This document shows, in pieces, positions 17,882-27,254 of a stretch of DNA of 64,000 bases. The notes under the pieces are model-generated. The model worked only from the letters and a program-made list of their open reading frames with translations. It was not told where the DNA came from and searched no databases. Origin of the DNA: Bin5 sp965116395. GTDB lineage: Bacteria; Chloroflexota; Anaerolineae; Caldilineales; Caldilineaceae. The stretch spans positions 3,968,001 through 4,032,000 of the forward strand of contig OZ220684.1 in assembly GCA_965116395.1 (NCBI GenBank). The letters are read 5' to 3'. Numbering within the stretch: the stretch's first letter is position 1; each line of letters starts with the position of its first letter. A program made the translations under genes and the position numbers.

Positions 17882-19690
17882 ATGGATTTCTTCAAAACAC
17901 TTTTCAAGTTTACCCTTCCATATCGCAAGCCCCTGCTGGTAACCGTAGTCAGTATGATCCTGCTTGTTGGCGTCCAGCTCTTTGCACCCTGGTTCATTCG
18001 TGAGCTGATCGGCACTGTGCGGACAGGAAGCTCTGACGCCCTCTCCTCGGGTCTCGTAACGCGCCTCGCCCTCTTAGCCCTGGCCATTTATGCAGCAAGG
18101 GCCGGGCTGGAATTCTTACGCAGTTACATGGCCCATGTTGCCGGTTGGGGTGTGGTCGCTGACGTGCGTGTCGCCCTCTATCGGCACCTCCAGCGGATGT
18201 CGCTGCACTACTATGAAGATAAGCAAACCGGCCAGCTGATGTCGCGCGTTGTCAATGACTCGGATCTGCTGGAGAAGCTGATTGCCCACGCCGTGCCCGA
18301 CGTGTTGGTGAATGTCCTGACCTTGGTGGGCGTAAGTACCATGCTGCTGACTATGAACGCGCAGTTGACGCTACTTACCCTGGTTCCCATTCCTCTCATC
18401 ATCCTGGCAATGCGAGGCTTTGCCAAGTACGTCCGCCCGGCCTTTCGCGAACGCCAGGCCGAGTTGGGTGAACTCAACGCCATACTGCAGGATAATCTCT
18501 CCGGTATTCGCGAAATTAAGACCTTCACCCGCGAACGGACGGAATCAGACCGAATCGGCGTCCGGATCGAGAACTATAAGCGCTCTCTTCTGCACGCGCT
18601 CAGGCTACTGGCAACTTTCGAGCCGTTTGTCCATTTCGCATCCGCGCTGGGCGTCGTTGTCGTAATCTACTTTGGAGGCAGATTGGCTCTGGGCGGTGAA
18701 CTGCCGATCGAAGACCTTGTTGCCTTCTTTCTCTACCTGGAGCTGTTTTACCAGCCTGTGCGGCATCTGAGCCATGCCTGGGAGGCGATCCAGGAGGCGC
18801 TGGCTGGAGCAGAACGCGTGAGTGAGCTTCTGACCGAAGAGCCAGATATTGTCGACCAGCCCAACGCCATCGAGTACCCAGGACGGGCGCGAGGAAAAAT
18901 TATCTTCGACAATGTCAGTTTTTCCTACCTGACCGACCAACCTGTCCTGCGCAATATCAATTTGAAGATTCCCGCCGCTTCCGTCGTCGCCCTTGTCGGT
19001 CCAACCGGTGTTGGCAAGTCGACGCTGGCCAGCCTGGTTCCCCGATTCTATGATGTGAACAAAGGGCGGATTTCGCTCGACGGGCAAGACATCCGCGAAT
19101 TAACTATCGAGAGTCTGCGCCGGCAGATCAGTATCGTTTTGCAGGATGTCTTCCTTTTTCACGGCACCGTGCGCGAAAACATCCTGTTCGGAAGGCCGGG
19201 CGCCGCCGACGAAGAGATGAAAGAGGCGGCGCGAGTGGCCAACGCCGTCGAATTCATCGACAAACTGCCGGATGGCTATGATACCGTGATCGGCGAGCGG
19301 GGTGTTAAACTCTCGGGCGGCCAGAAACAGCGTCTGGCCATTGCCCGCGCCGTCCTCAAGGATGCACCAATTCTGATCCTCGACGAGGCGACTTCTTCTG
19401 TGGATACGGAGACAGAGTTACTGATTCAGCAGGCGCTGGAACGGTTGATGGAAGGTCGAACAACGTTGATGATCGCCCATCGGCTCTCCACCATCCGCAA
19501 TGCCAACCAGATCGTAGTACTGCAGGACGAGGGTATCGCCGAACAGGGCAGCCATGACGAACTAATGGCTGTGGATGGCATCTATCGCCATCTCAATCTT
19601 GTACAATCTCGATTGAATGAAGAGGAGCCGGCTGTCGAACAGCAACTGGCGTGGAGCTCCTCTGCTCGTCCTCTACCCGTCACCGCCTGA
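17882..19690 (+). CDS. ABC exporter, fused permease-ATPase (MsbA/BmrA-like)
   Basis: Half-transporter of 602 residues. The N-terminal ABC membrane domain has six hydrophobic helices (about 15-300). The nucleotide-binding domain has Walker A GPTGVGKST at 373-381, the Q-loop in SIVLQDVFLFHGTVREN, signature LSGGQKQR near 478, Walker B ILILDEATSS near 500 and a switch histidine in IAHRLSTI. It probably works as a homodimer exporting lipids, peptides or drugs. ATG at 17882 with AAGG upstream. The last 18 bp overlap the convergent amidohydrolase gene. No partner half-transporter is adjacent. Confidence 0.93.
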   Translation: MDFFKTLFKFTLPYRKPLLVTVVSMILLVGVQLFAPWFIRELIGTVRTGSSDALSSGLVTRLALLALAIYAARAGLEFLRSYMAHVAGWGVVADVRVALYRHLQRMSLHYYEDKQTGQLMSRVVNDSDLLEKLIAHAVPDVLVNVLTLVGVSTMLLTMNAQLTLLTLVPIPLIILAMRGFAKYVRPAFRERQAELGELNAILQDNLSGIREIKTFTRERTESDRIGVRIENYKRSLLHALRLLATFEPFVHFASALGVVVVIYFGGRLALGGELPIEDLVAFFLYLELFYQPVRHLSHAWEAIQEALAGAERVSELLTEEPDIVDQPNAIEYPGRARGKIIFDNVSFSYLTDQPVLRNINLKIPAASVVALVGPTGVGKSTLASLVPRFYDVNKGRISLDGQDIRELTIESLRRQISIVLQDVFLFHGTVRENILFGRPGAADEEMKEAARVANAVEFIDKLPDGYDTVIGERGVKLSGGQKQRLAIARAVLKDAPILILDEATSSVDTETELLIQQALERLMEGRTTLMIAHRLSTIRNANQIVVLQDEGIAEQGSHDELMAVDGIYRHLNLVQSRLNEEEPAVEQQLAWSSSARPLPVTA

Positions 19691-20521
19691 GTCGAGCAGC
19701 CGGCGAAGATTCTCCCCCATGATCAAGGCCTGATCCGCCGCAGTGATGAAACCACAGTGGCTGCGGAAGCACTCGATGGCCTGCCTGTAGGTCATGTTTC
19801 GCAGGCAAACCGGATAGTCGGAACCCCAGTACAGCCGCTCGGGACCAAAGGTTTCGTATAGCGGCAATACGATTTCCCTTATCGAATCTGCATAGGGAAA
19901 ATCCCAGAAACCCTGCTTTGTAGAATAGTAAAAGCCGGATACTTTGACACCGATATTGGGATAGTGCGCCGAGGCAAGTACCTGTTCCAGCCTCTCTTTC
20001 TCACCGACCCGGGGGTGTCCCATATGGTGGATAAAAATGGGCAGCTGTGGGAAACGCTCCGCGACCCGATGCAGCGCGGCGTGGTGATGGGGCGAGCACG
20101 CGATGCTGGCGATTAGCCCCATCTCAGCCGCCGTTCCGAAAAACGCCAACCCCTCCTCACCGTATAGCCAGCCACCGTCGTCCTCGACCTTCATATAGTG
20201 AGTGAATGCCGACAACGACCAGCGCTCCGCAGCCTGGCGGAGCCGCTCTGCCGCACCCGGCGTGTGGTATGTTTCCGACCAGCTGCAATCTACATCCGCC
20301 ACCTGGCAAATGCGCCCCGAATATAGCTGGCTCATCCGCGCGATGTAGTCATTATTATGTGGATTATGTTCGATCCCGGCACAGACCAGGAATGCCTGGT
20401 CCACGCCGTTCACGTCCATCTCGTTCAGCAGTTGCTCGAACCGACCCTTGCCGTGAAAGTCCGGCACGGGCGGTTCGTAAGGCCAACGCTCCCACGCGTG
20501 GCAGTGGCTGTCGATTATCAT
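19673..20521 (-). CDS. Amidohydrolase-2 family protein (TIM-barrel hydrolase/lactonase)
   Basis: Metal-dependent TIM-barrel protein of 282 residues. The N-terminal metal motif is DSHCHAWERWP, a later HHMGHPR supplies further histidines, and the C-terminal WGSDYPV carries the conserved catalytic aspartate. Members include 2-pyrone-4,6-dicarboxylate lactonase, fuconolactonase and decarboxylases. It lies 7 bp downstream of a phytanoyl-CoA dioxygenase gene and in a group with an acid-sugar dehydratase, so a sugar lactonase role is plausible but not shown. The 3' end overlaps the ABC exporter gene by 18 bp. Confidence 0.85.
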   Translation of the reverse strand: MIIDSHCHAWERWPYEPPVPDFHGKGRFEQLLNEMDVNGVDQAFLVCAGIEHNPHNNDYIARMSQLYSGRICQVADVDCSWSETYHTPGAAERLRQAAERWSLSAFTHYMKVEDDGGWLYGEEGLAFFGTAAEMGLIASIACSPHHHAALHRVAERFPQLPIFIHHMGHPRVGEKERLEQVLASAHYPNIGVKVSGFYYSTKQGFWDFPYADSIREIVLPLYETFGPERLYWGSDYPVCLRNMTYRQAIECFRSHCGFITAADQALIMGENLRRLLDSGGDG

Positions 20522-20528
20522 AGGTGCA

Positions 20529-21389
20529 TCATTCCGCGACTGCGAAGACAGGTTTCTCGAGAATCGTCTGTGTCTCGTAAATTGAGCCCCCGCGCAGGGA
20601 CTCCGGCAAGGGCATCAACACAGGCACATCGGCCAGCCGCGGGCGGTTGCAAGGTTCGCCGCGCAGCACCGACTCCGCATAGGCTTCCCAATTCGGGTAT
20701 CCCTGCAGATGCCAGGAATCAATCGCGCAGTACTGATAGAGAAGCAACCTGCGGGGACGGGAGGATACGTTTTTGGCCGAAGCATGCAGAGTCCGCACAT
20801 GGTGGATCGAAATGCCGCCGGCCTCCAGCTCGATCGGCACTGCCTTGTCCGCGTCCGGCACCTCAACCGTGACCGCGCCGGCAAAGTGCCCGTCCTGGTG
20901 ATGCGAATAAATCGGTCCCTTGTGTGAGCCGGGAATGACCAGCAGGCAGCCATTCTCATACCGCATGTCGTCCATGCTGACGCCGACCGCCAGCAAATCG
21001 TCATTGGTGTGCGGATAGAACGCCCAGTCCTGATGCCACTCTACCGGGCTGCCGTACTCCGGTGACTTCATATTGAGCTTGTTGCCATTCGTGCGCACAC
21101 CCGGCCCCACGAGCTGCTCGGCAATATCCACGATGCGAGGGTGCTGGAGACACTTCTTGTATACCTCATGCTGTAATACCGGGTCCTTGAGCCGGCGCAA
21201 TTTGGGCGACTCCGGCGTGTGACCTGGCTCAAGATCAAAAACATCGGTATGGTCTGTTACGCTGGCGCTGAGTTGGACGAATCCGTCGGTTACCCTGCGC
21301 AATTCCGCCACCTCGTCAGCCGAAAGGACGCCTTCCACGCCCAGGTAGCCGTTTTCGTGATAAAAGTCCATCTGTTTTCTGGAAAGCAT
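20529..21389 (-). CDS. Phytanoyl-CoA dioxygenase family protein (PhyH)
   Basis: Non-haem Fe(II)/2-oxoglutarate oxygenase of 286 residues. Iron ligands are visible as His and Asp in VEWHQDWAF and the distal histidine in the HHVRTLHAS region, followed by an arginine-rich segment (SRPRRLLLYQY) that binds 2-oxoglutarate. ATG at 21389 with AAGGAG upstream. Only 7 bp separate it from the amidohydrolase, so they form a unit; a second PhyH-amidohydrolase group occurs near 42 kb. Substrate unknown. Confidence 0.9.
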   Translation of the reverse strand: MLSRKQMDFYHENGYLGVEGVLSADEVAELRRVTDGFVQLSASVTDHTDVFDLEPGHTPESPKLRRLKDPVLQHEVYKKCLQHPRIVDIAEQLVGPGVRTNGNKLNMKSPEYGSPVEWHQDWAFYPHTNDDLLAVGVSMDDMRYENGCLLVIPGSHKGPIYSHHQDGHFAGAVTVEVPDADKAVPIELEAGGISIHHVRTLHASAKNVSSRPRRLLLYQYCAIDSWHLQGYPNWEAYAESVLRGEPCNRPRLADVPVLMPLPESLRGGSIYETQTILEKPVFAVAE

Positions 21390-21455
21390 GTGGATGCTCC
21401 TTGTGGATAGATTGGGCGAGCCGCGCTATGATTTCTTCAGTCGCTAAAGTGTGTC

Positions 21456-22619
21456 TCAAAAATATGGTTCGATCCATTCTTCCAAGATTTCCAGCCCGAA
21501 GCCCGGCGCGTCGGAGGGGACCAGCCAACCGTCTTCTGCGACAGCCTGGCCGGGGATGCCCGCCGATTCCTGCAATGGCACGCCAGGCGCGGAACCAATG
21601 AAGTACTCCAGCCAGGGAACGCAGGCAACGGCATGCGTAAAATGCTGGCCGAAAGGATTGCGCCCTCCTCCGTGCAATATAACTTTCTTTCCGGCGGCGT
21701 CGGCGGCCGACGCGATCTTAAGACAGGTGCTCAGGCCGCCCACCCAATTTATGTCAGGCTGCAATATGTCGACGACGTTGTGCCGCAACGCCCATTGGAA
21801 GGGCATATGAGTATACCAGTGTTCGCCGGTGGTCAGCGTCTGCCAGGGAATGCGCTCCCGCACCTCAACGTGGCCGTCGAGGTCTTCCGAAAGGAGACAC
21901 TCCTCCATCCACTTGAGCCGGTAAGGGCGCAGCGTCTCTGCCAGGCGTACCGTGTATTCGATGTCGAATGCCATCCAGCAGTCCAGCATCAGTTCGGCAT
22001 CGTCGCCCACAAGTTCTCTGGCTTCGGCCACCATCTGCTCGTTCTTGCGCAAGCCGTCCAGTCCGTCTGCCGGGCCATAGGGGCAAGCCAGTTTGAACGC
22101 ACGAAAACCCAGCTCCTTGTACCAGTCCAGATCGTTGCCGGTCGAATAACAGAACTGCTTGTCCTTCTGCGGGCCCCCGATCAGACTGTAAACCGGCCGG
22201 CCCAGCACCTTGCCCTTCGCATCCCAAAGAGCCAGGTCCACCGCGCTCACCGCGTAGGCAGCCAGACCCACCGAACCGTAAGGTTTGGTCATGCGAAACA
22301 TCATGTCGGCCAGCCGCTGAATAGCCAGCCCGTCCTCGCCTATAAGATTGGGGGCAATGTGATCGTCTATGATTGCCGCAGCCACCCGTCCATTGTCTGT
22401 CAGCCCCAGGCCCCAGGTGCCGTCCTCAAGCGTTACTTTGCACCATACCGGCCCCCAGTGTTTCGGTGTCCAAAGGCTCCGGTGCCGCTTGACCTTGGGA
22501 TACCAGGACATCGGATTTGCGACTTCCGCCGTCTCTGCCCAGCCTTTGCGCCGGGGCTCCGTTTTCTGCTCAGGGGCGGGAAAGTTGATGCGCACTGCAC
22601 GGACATCTGTGATTTTCAT
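21456..22619 (-). CDS. Enolase-superfamily sugar-acid dehydratase, L-rhamnonate dehydratase-like
   Basis: Mandelate-racemase/muconate-lactonizing enzyme of 387 residues that would remove water from an aldonic acid after Mg2+-assisted proton abstraction. Metal ligands sit in MLDCWM, WMEECL and TGEHWYT; the pattern closely follows E. coli RhmD (LMLDCWM, KWIEECL, SGEHHGT, PDVGWCGGLTT against QPDINWVGGLST here), with the catalytic histidine in VILHGGG. ATG at 22619 starts MKITDVRAVRINFP and has GAGAG upstream. It precedes the PhyH-amidohydrolase pair on the same strand, consistent with a sugar-acid route. Confidence 0.88.
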   Translation of the reverse strand: MKITDVRAVRINFPAPEQKTEPRRKGWAETAEVANPMSWYPKVKRHRSLWTPKHWGPVWCKVTLEDGTWGLGLTDNGRVAAAIIDDHIAPNLIGEDGLAIQRLADMMFRMTKPYGSVGLAAYAVSAVDLALWDAKGKVLGRPVYSLIGGPQKDKQFCYSTGNDLDWYKELGFRAFKLACPYGPADGLDGLRKNEQMVAEARELVGDDAELMLDCWMAFDIEYTVRLAETLRPYRLKWMEECLLSEDLDGHVEVRERIPWQTLTTGEHWYTHMPFQWALRHNVVDILQPDINWVGGLSTCLKIASAADAAGKKVILHGGGRNPFGQHFTHAVACVPWLEYFIGSAPGVPLQESAGIPGQAVAEDGWLVPSDAPGFGLEILEEWIEPYF

Positions 22620-22723
22620 ATCGTTGACTCTCAACACTCGTTGAACAACCGGGCGATTAATCAGGCAGTGCATTAGCGTCCGGTGTCGATTTGTAAGTCA
22701 AGTTACGCCTGACACAATGAGGA

Positions 22724-23581
22724 CTAGGTAACTTCCCCATTTACGTCGGCTTCGTCCCCTTTGTCGGCATCCATCTCTTCCAGTAGAAGGCGAAGTAGCT
22801 TTCTACGCTCCTCAGCGCTGAGGCCGGCAAGCCTTTCTTCCGCGCTGAGGCCCGCCAGCTTTTCTTCGGGAGTACCCGTTTCAAAGACCAGCTGACGTAT
22901 TTTCTTGCCATACTCTAACACCTTTTCCGGGGTCAACACTTCCGCCATGTTCAACTCTCCTTTCACATTGAGCGTCTGGCGCAGACCAAGAACATAGGCG
23001 TACATATCAGCTGATTCTGCCCACACAGACTTGTCCAGCGAGGCAAAGCCGGCATCCCTTTCCTGTTCGCGACTGGCAAAGAGCTTGACATAGGCATTAT
23101 TGGACCGCGCCGGCAGCCGGTTGAGCGCCAGCAGCATCACACGTCCAACAAAGGGGATAGTGGTACGAAAGACCCCCCGCTGCACCTCTTCGAATCCCCA
23201 CAAGGCCAGCCGGCTCTTCTGTGGCGTCTTAGCGCTAAGCAAAACGGGCAGTGTCTGTTCCTTCGACAACCTCTGTGCCTGCCGGTAAAAGAGATCATAG
23301 GCGGCGGCCTGGAGGATTCCATCCTCGGTCACCGATTCGGTATATTTGAACTCTACAAGGACGTGTGCCGCCGCGCTGTCGAAAACCCCGTCCGGCAGCC
23401 GCGCTCGCTGCGCTTCGTTCCAAGCCTCGCCCTCACGCCGCAACAGCAGAATGTCCACTCTGGGCGACTCGCTCAGAATACTCGACTCAGTCGTAACGAG
23501 TACCTGGATTGCAGTTAGGTTCAACTGCATGCCTGAGCCAAGAAGCTGATGGTACTGCACGCGCGCTTTATTCGTTGCCAT
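22724..23581 (-). CDS. PD-(D/E)XK-like nuclease-family protein of the Rpn/transposase-like group
   Basis: Protein of 285 residues, function unproven. The N-terminal half has the order expected of a PD-(D/E)XK core: a conserved aspartate in PRVDILLLRR and ExK in VLVEFKYTES, followed by a QAAAYDLFYR helix. The C-terminus contains a tandem near-repeat (LAGLSAEERLAGLSAEER) then a charged helix, as in the Rpn-like families abundant in Chloroflexota and cyanobacteria. ATG at 23581 has no clear Shine-Dalgarno sequence. It is divergent from the APH-type kinase gene across a 309-bp gap. Confidence 0.65.
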   Translation of the reverse strand: MATNKARVQYHQLLGSGMQLNLTAIQVLVTTESSILSESPRVDILLLRREGEAWNEAQRARLPDGVFDSAAAHVLVEFKYTESVTEDGILQAAAYDLFYRQAQRLSKEQTLPVLLSAKTPQKSRLALWGFEEVQRGVFRTTIPFVGRVMLLALNRLPARSNNAYVKLFASREQERDAGFASLDKSVWAESADMYAYVLGLRQTLNVKGELNMAEVLTPEKVLEYGKKIRQLVFETGTPEEKLAGLSAEERLAGLSAEERRKLLRLLLEEMDADKGDEADVNGEVT

Positions 23582-23890
23582 GTTTGGGGGAAAATATGGC
23601 TCGAACCGCCAATGTATTCCACGGAGACCTGACCAAATTCACAATGGTCAGCAATCCGCCGTCGGATTCCATTGCCTCTGCCCCAACCTGACGACCGGGG
23701 TTAACGACGCAGTGCCTATCCGCGCCTAAACGGTACTTGATTTCAGAGCTGTTGTCAAAGCGAAGTTGTGCCGCCAGCGGAGGGTCCAGGAAAATTATAA
23801 AGTCGACCCCCATATAAGGGACAGAATCGCCAAACTGCGATATAATCGCCCGGAACCGACCGGTTTTTTGACGGTATACGCGCCGCCCAA
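23582..23890. other. Intergenic region between divergent genes
   Basis: Contains the start region of the nuclease-like gene on the minus strand and a good plus-strand promoter candidate (annotated separately) for the APH-type kinase. No gene was found in it. Confidence 0.5.
23818..23846 (+). promoter_or_regulatory. Sigma-70-type promoter for the APH-like kinase gene
   Basis: A perfect TATAAT (23841-23846) is preceded at 17 bp by GGGACA (23818-23823), four of six matches to TTGACA. The expected start of transcription is about 38 bp before the ATG at 23891. Confidence 0.6.
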
Positions 23891-24979
23891 ATGGCCCGAC
23901 CAAACCACCCGATCTCTATGTCTTCACAACACCTTGGTGATACCATAAGAGTGCGCCCCGACGAGCGGCTAAACGAACGCCTCGTCGCGGAATTCCTCCT
24001 CGGCAAACTGCCGGGCTCGGAGAATCCCTTGACCGTTCGCCAATTCGGCGGCGGCGCGGCCAATCTCACCTACCTTCTTGACTATGGCAGCCATGAATAC
24101 GTGTTGCGTCGCCCGCCGCTCGGCCCTGTCGCGCCTTCCGCCCATGATATGGCCAGAGAGTCCAAAGTGTTGTTGCGTCTCTGGAAGGCCTTCCCGCTCG
24201 CCCCCCGCGCCTACCTGTTTTCTGATGACGAGTCGATAGTCGGCGCACCTTTCTTCGTGATGGAGCGACGTCACGGCATCGTCGTTCGCAGTTCGATTCC
24301 TGCCGTCTACGATGCTTGGAATGATGCTCCAGCGCACATGAGCAGAACGCTCGTCGAGACCCTCTCCGATCTCCACGCGGTTGATTTCGACGCAATAGGT
24401 CTGGGGGATTTAGGGCGACCGGCCGGTTTCATCAGGCGCCAGATCGATGGCTGGTGGCGGCGCTGGCAGGCGGCGAAACTGGAGGAGCTGCCTGCAATGG
24501 ACGCGGTCTATGACTGGCTGAGAAGCAACGAACCGCCGGAGGCCGCACCAGCCTTGGTCCACAACGACTATAAGTTGGATAATGTCATGCTGGATCCAGC
24601 GGAGCCAGGACGTATCGTCGCCGTCTTTGACTGGGATATGTGTACGCTCGGCGATCCCCTTTCCGACTTAGGTGCATTGCTTGCTTGGTGGTGCCTGCCC
24701 GACGATCCCCCGCACTTTCGGGCGATGGCCATGATGCCGCTTGACAACCGTTTCCTGCGGCGTGAGGAGCTTGTCGCCCACTACGCCCAACATAGCGGGC
24801 GCGACCTAACCGCTATTCACTTCTATCATGCGCTCAGCCTGTTTCGAGTAACCGTAATCATCGCCCAGATCTATGTCCGTTACGTGCGCGGCCAGACACA
24901 GGATGAACGCTTCGCCGCCTTCGGTCCGCGTATCCCCGCAGCTGCCCAGGCTGCCCTGGAAATAGCAAGAAACCGTTGA
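23891..24979 (+). CDS. Phosphotransferase family protein (APH fold)
   Basis: Kinase-fold protein of 362 residues of the aminoglycoside-phosphotransferase/ACAD10-like group. The N-lobe has FGGGAANLTYLL, which acts as a nucleotide-binding glycine loop; the catalytic loop is HNDYKLDNVML and the metal aspartate lies in FDWDMCTLGDPLSDLG. These ACAD10-type members are linked to fatty-acid or hydroxy-acyl metabolism rather than antibiotic resistance. Two start codons are possible, ATG 23891 and ATG 23918; neither has a strong ribosome site and the longer is kept. Confidence 0.88.
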   Translation: MARPNHPISMSSQHLGDTIRVRPDERLNERLVAEFLLGKLPGSENPLTVRQFGGGAANLTYLLDYGSHEYVLRRPPLGPVAPSAHDMARESKVLLRLWKAFPLAPRAYLFSDDESIVGAPFFVMERRHGIVVRSSIPAVYDAWNDAPAHMSRTLVETLSDLHAVDFDAIGLGDLGRPAGFIRRQIDGWWRRWQAAKLEELPAMDAVYDWLRSNEPPEAAPALVHNDYKLDNVMLDPAEPGRIVAVFDWDMCTLGDPLSDLGALLAWWCLPDDPPHFRAMAMMPLDNRFLRREELVAHYAQHSGRDLTAIHFYHALSLFRVTVIIAQIYVRYVRGQTQDERFAAFGPRIPAAAQAALEIARNR

Positions 24980-25029
24980 GACGAGGCGAAGAGCCACTGA
25001 GACGCTCTCCGTCTGAAATATCGCCGGGA

Positions 25030-25058
25030 TTGACGTGTAGTGCCGGAGTGACTATCAT
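25030..25058 (+). promoter_or_regulatory. Sigma-70-type promoter for the Gfo/Idh/MocA gene
   Basis: TTGACG (25030-25035) and TATCAT (25053-25058) are spaced by exactly 17 bp, each matching consensus at five of six positions. It lies about 50 bp upstream of the GTG start at 25107. Confidence 0.65.
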
Positions 25059-25106
25059 TTCTGAAAAAAAGACCATCTTTCATCCACTTAGGAAGGAGCG
25101 CTAGAC

Positions 25107-26360
25107 GTGCAGGAACACAAAATCTCTATGCTTGGCACCGGCCTGATCGGCATGTTCTACACCATGGCCCTCAACGGCGGCAGAGGGAAAGACCGTGTGC
25201 AACTCGTTTACTCCCGCTCGGCAGAACGGGCCAAGGCATTCGCGGAGGAATGGGGCATCCCCGCCTGGACCACCGATCTGACCGAAGCCTGTACCTCCGA
25301 CGATATCGATACCGTCGTCATCGGTCTGCCCAACCACATTCACGAAGAGTGCGTCAACCTGGCCGCCGACGCCGGCAAGGCGATTCTCTGCACGAAGCCC
25401 CTCGGCCGCACCGCTGCAGAAGCCAAACGAATGATGGACAAAGTCGAGGCGACCGGAGCCTTTGGCGGCTACCTCGAAGACCTCTGCTACACGCCAAAGA
25501 CCCTGAAAGCCATCGCCTCCGTCGAAAACGGCGCCCTCGGCGATGTAACCTGGGCCTGCTCGCGCGAAACGCATCCCGGCCCCCACAGCGACTGGTTCTG
25601 GGACCTCGAACAGGCCGGCGGCGGCGCCATCGTCGACCTCGGCTGCCACTGCATCGAAATCGTCCGCAGCTTCATCGGCAAGGACATCCGGCCCGTCGAA
25701 GTAATGTGCTGGGCCGACACGCTCGTCCACCCCATCGACGCCGAAGACAACGGCATCGCTCTCATCCGCTTTGAAAACGGCGCCATCGGCCAGTTCGAAG
25801 TCAGCTGGACTTTCCGCGGCGGCATGGACCTGCGCGACGAAGTTGCCGGCACCGAAGGCACTATCTGGCTAAATCATTTCCTGCGCACCGGTTATGAAAT
25901 GTACACCAGCGGCGCCGGCGCCGGCTACGTCGCCGAAAAGGCCGAATCGGAGAGTGGCTGGCTCTTCCCGGTTGGCGATGAAGTGGTCGAATTGGGCTAT
26001 AGCGACATGTTCGACGACATGTTCAACGCAATCGATCAAGGCACCCAACCCAGAGAAAATTTCTACGATGGCTATGTCGTAAACGCCGTCATCGATGCCT
26101 GCTACCGCTCCGCATCCTCGCGCCAGTGGGAACCAGTGGAGCTGGAAGTCTGGCGTGGCCGCGAGAACGTCCCCCTCATCCGTGACAGTCGCGGGCAGGA
26201 GGCAGCCGCTGCAACCGAACCCGACCCGGCCAAAGCGCTCGCCGCCGCGGCCGGTCTGACAATCCTGAAAACAGAACGGATGCCGGGCGGCCAGGTCAAG
26301 GTCATCATGAAGAATGAGGAGACTGGTGAGCTCAGCCAGGAAATCATCGAGAACGCTTAG
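25107..26360 (+). CDS. Gfo/Idh/MocA family oxidoreductase
   Basis: NAD(P)-dependent sugar or inositol dehydrogenase-type protein of 417 residues. The Rossmann fold begins ISMLGTGLIGMFY, the catalytic-lysine motif is TKPLGRTAAEAKRMM (the EKP equivalent), and GCHCIEIVRSF in the second domain holds the usual histidine. The last 60 or so residues (after about 355) are an extra charged tail, longer than in typical members. GTG start at 25107 is preceded by AGGAAGGAG. The metallo-hydrolase gene starts 9 bp after its stop, so the two are co-transcribed; the PfkB gene lies convergently beyond. A sugar-derived substrate is likely. Confidence 0.92.
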   Translation: MQEHKISMLGTGLIGMFYTMALNGGRGKDRVQLVYSRSAERAKAFAEEWGIPAWTTDLTEACTSDDIDTVVIGLPNHIHEECVNLAADAGKAILCTKPLGRTAAEAKRMMDKVEATGAFGGYLEDLCYTPKTLKAIASVENGALGDVTWACSRETHPGPHSDWFWDLEQAGGGAIVDLGCHCIEIVRSFIGKDIRPVEVMCWADTLVHPIDAEDNGIALIRFENGAIGQFEVSWTFRGGMDLRDEVAGTEGTIWLNHFLRTGYEMYTSGAGAGYVAEKAESESGWLFPVGDEVVELGYSDMFDDMFNAIDQGTQPRENFYDGYVVNAVIDACYRSASSRQWEPVELEVWRGRENVPLIRDSRGQEAAAATEPDPAKALAAAAGLTILKTERMPGGQVKVIMKNEETGELSQEIIENA

Positions 26361-26369
26361 TCCCTGCCA

Positions 26370-27254
26370 ATGTCACTGATCAGACCTTTCCTCCAGGAAC
26401 AAGCCTTCCTCCAGAATGTGCAGGATGCAACCGGCGACGAACGCGTCCTGCACATCTGGTGGCTTGGGCAAAGCGGCTTTCTCCTCAAATGGCAGAGCCG
26501 CGTCCTTCTCTTCGATCCTTACCTTTCCGATTCCCTCACCACCAAGTACGCCGCCACCGACAAACCCCACATACGAATGACCGAACGTGTTGTCGCGCCC
26601 GACTGCCTCAACTTCGTCGACATAGTCACGTCAAGCCATAACCACACCGACCATCTCGATGGCGAGACCCTCCATCCTCTGATGAAGGCGAATCCCGACC
26701 TGCAATTCGTCATACCTGAGGCCAATCGAGCATTTGTAGCCGGGCGGCTTGCTTGCGACCCGTCCTGGCCAGTGGGCCTGGATGACGGCGACTACAGAGA
26801 GGTAGGCGCCTTCCGCTTTCACGGAATCGCAGCCGCCCATGAAGAACTGGAGAGGGACAAAGCAGGCAGGTGCAAGTTTCTCGGTTATGTGGCGCGCTTC
26901 GGCCCATGGACCGTTTATCACAGTGGTGACACGGTCCACTACAGCGGGTTGGTGGAACGGCTGACGCAATTCAACGTGGATGTGGCCATCCTGCCGATCA
27001 ACGGCAGCAGGCCGGAGCGGAGAGTCGCCGGCAATTTGAATGGAAGCGAAGCCGCCGCGCTCGCGTGCGCGATAAACGCAAAGCTGGCGATCCCATGTCA
27101 CTACGAGATGTTCACCTTCAACACCGCGCCGCCGGACTCCTTTATCGCCGCCGCCGGTGCGTTGGAGCAGCCGGTTAGCGTGCTGCGGGCAGGAGAGCGC
27201 TGCACGGTCCAAAAGTCGGCCGTCGGCGCTATGACGAGTCGATCAGGCGACTGA
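26370..27254 (+). CDS. Metallo-beta-lactamase fold hydrolase, UlaG-like
   Basis: MBL-fold protein of 294 residues with the metal motif HNHTDHLDG near residue 91 and later ligands in YHSGDTVHY and IPCHYEMF. The overall order and the absence of a C-terminal beta-CASP domain resemble L-ascorbate-6-phosphate lactonase UlaG and the L-ascorbate metabolism protein group. It is 9 bp downstream of the Gfo/Idh/MocA gene and overlaps the convergent PfkB gene by 26 bp. Confidence 0.88.
   Translation: MSLIRPFLQEQAFLQNVQDATGDERVLHIWWLGQSGFLLKWQSRVLLFDPYLSDSLTTKYAATDKPHIRMTERVVAPDCLNFVDIVTSSHNHTDHLDGETLHPLMKANPDLQFVIPEANRAFVAGRLACDPSWPVGLDDGDYREVGAFRFHGIAAAHEELERDKAGRCKFLGYVARFGPWTVYHSGDTVHYSGLVERLTQFNVDVAILPINGSRPERRVAGNLNGSEAAALACAINAKLAIPCHYEMFTFNTAPPDSFIAAAGALEQPVSVLRAGERCTVQKSAVGAMTSRSGD

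Noticed and set aside
21633..22676. 347-codon open frame opposite the rhamnonate-dehydratase-like gene
   Set aside because: Antisense shadow of a well-supported enolase-superfamily gene in GC-rich DNA.
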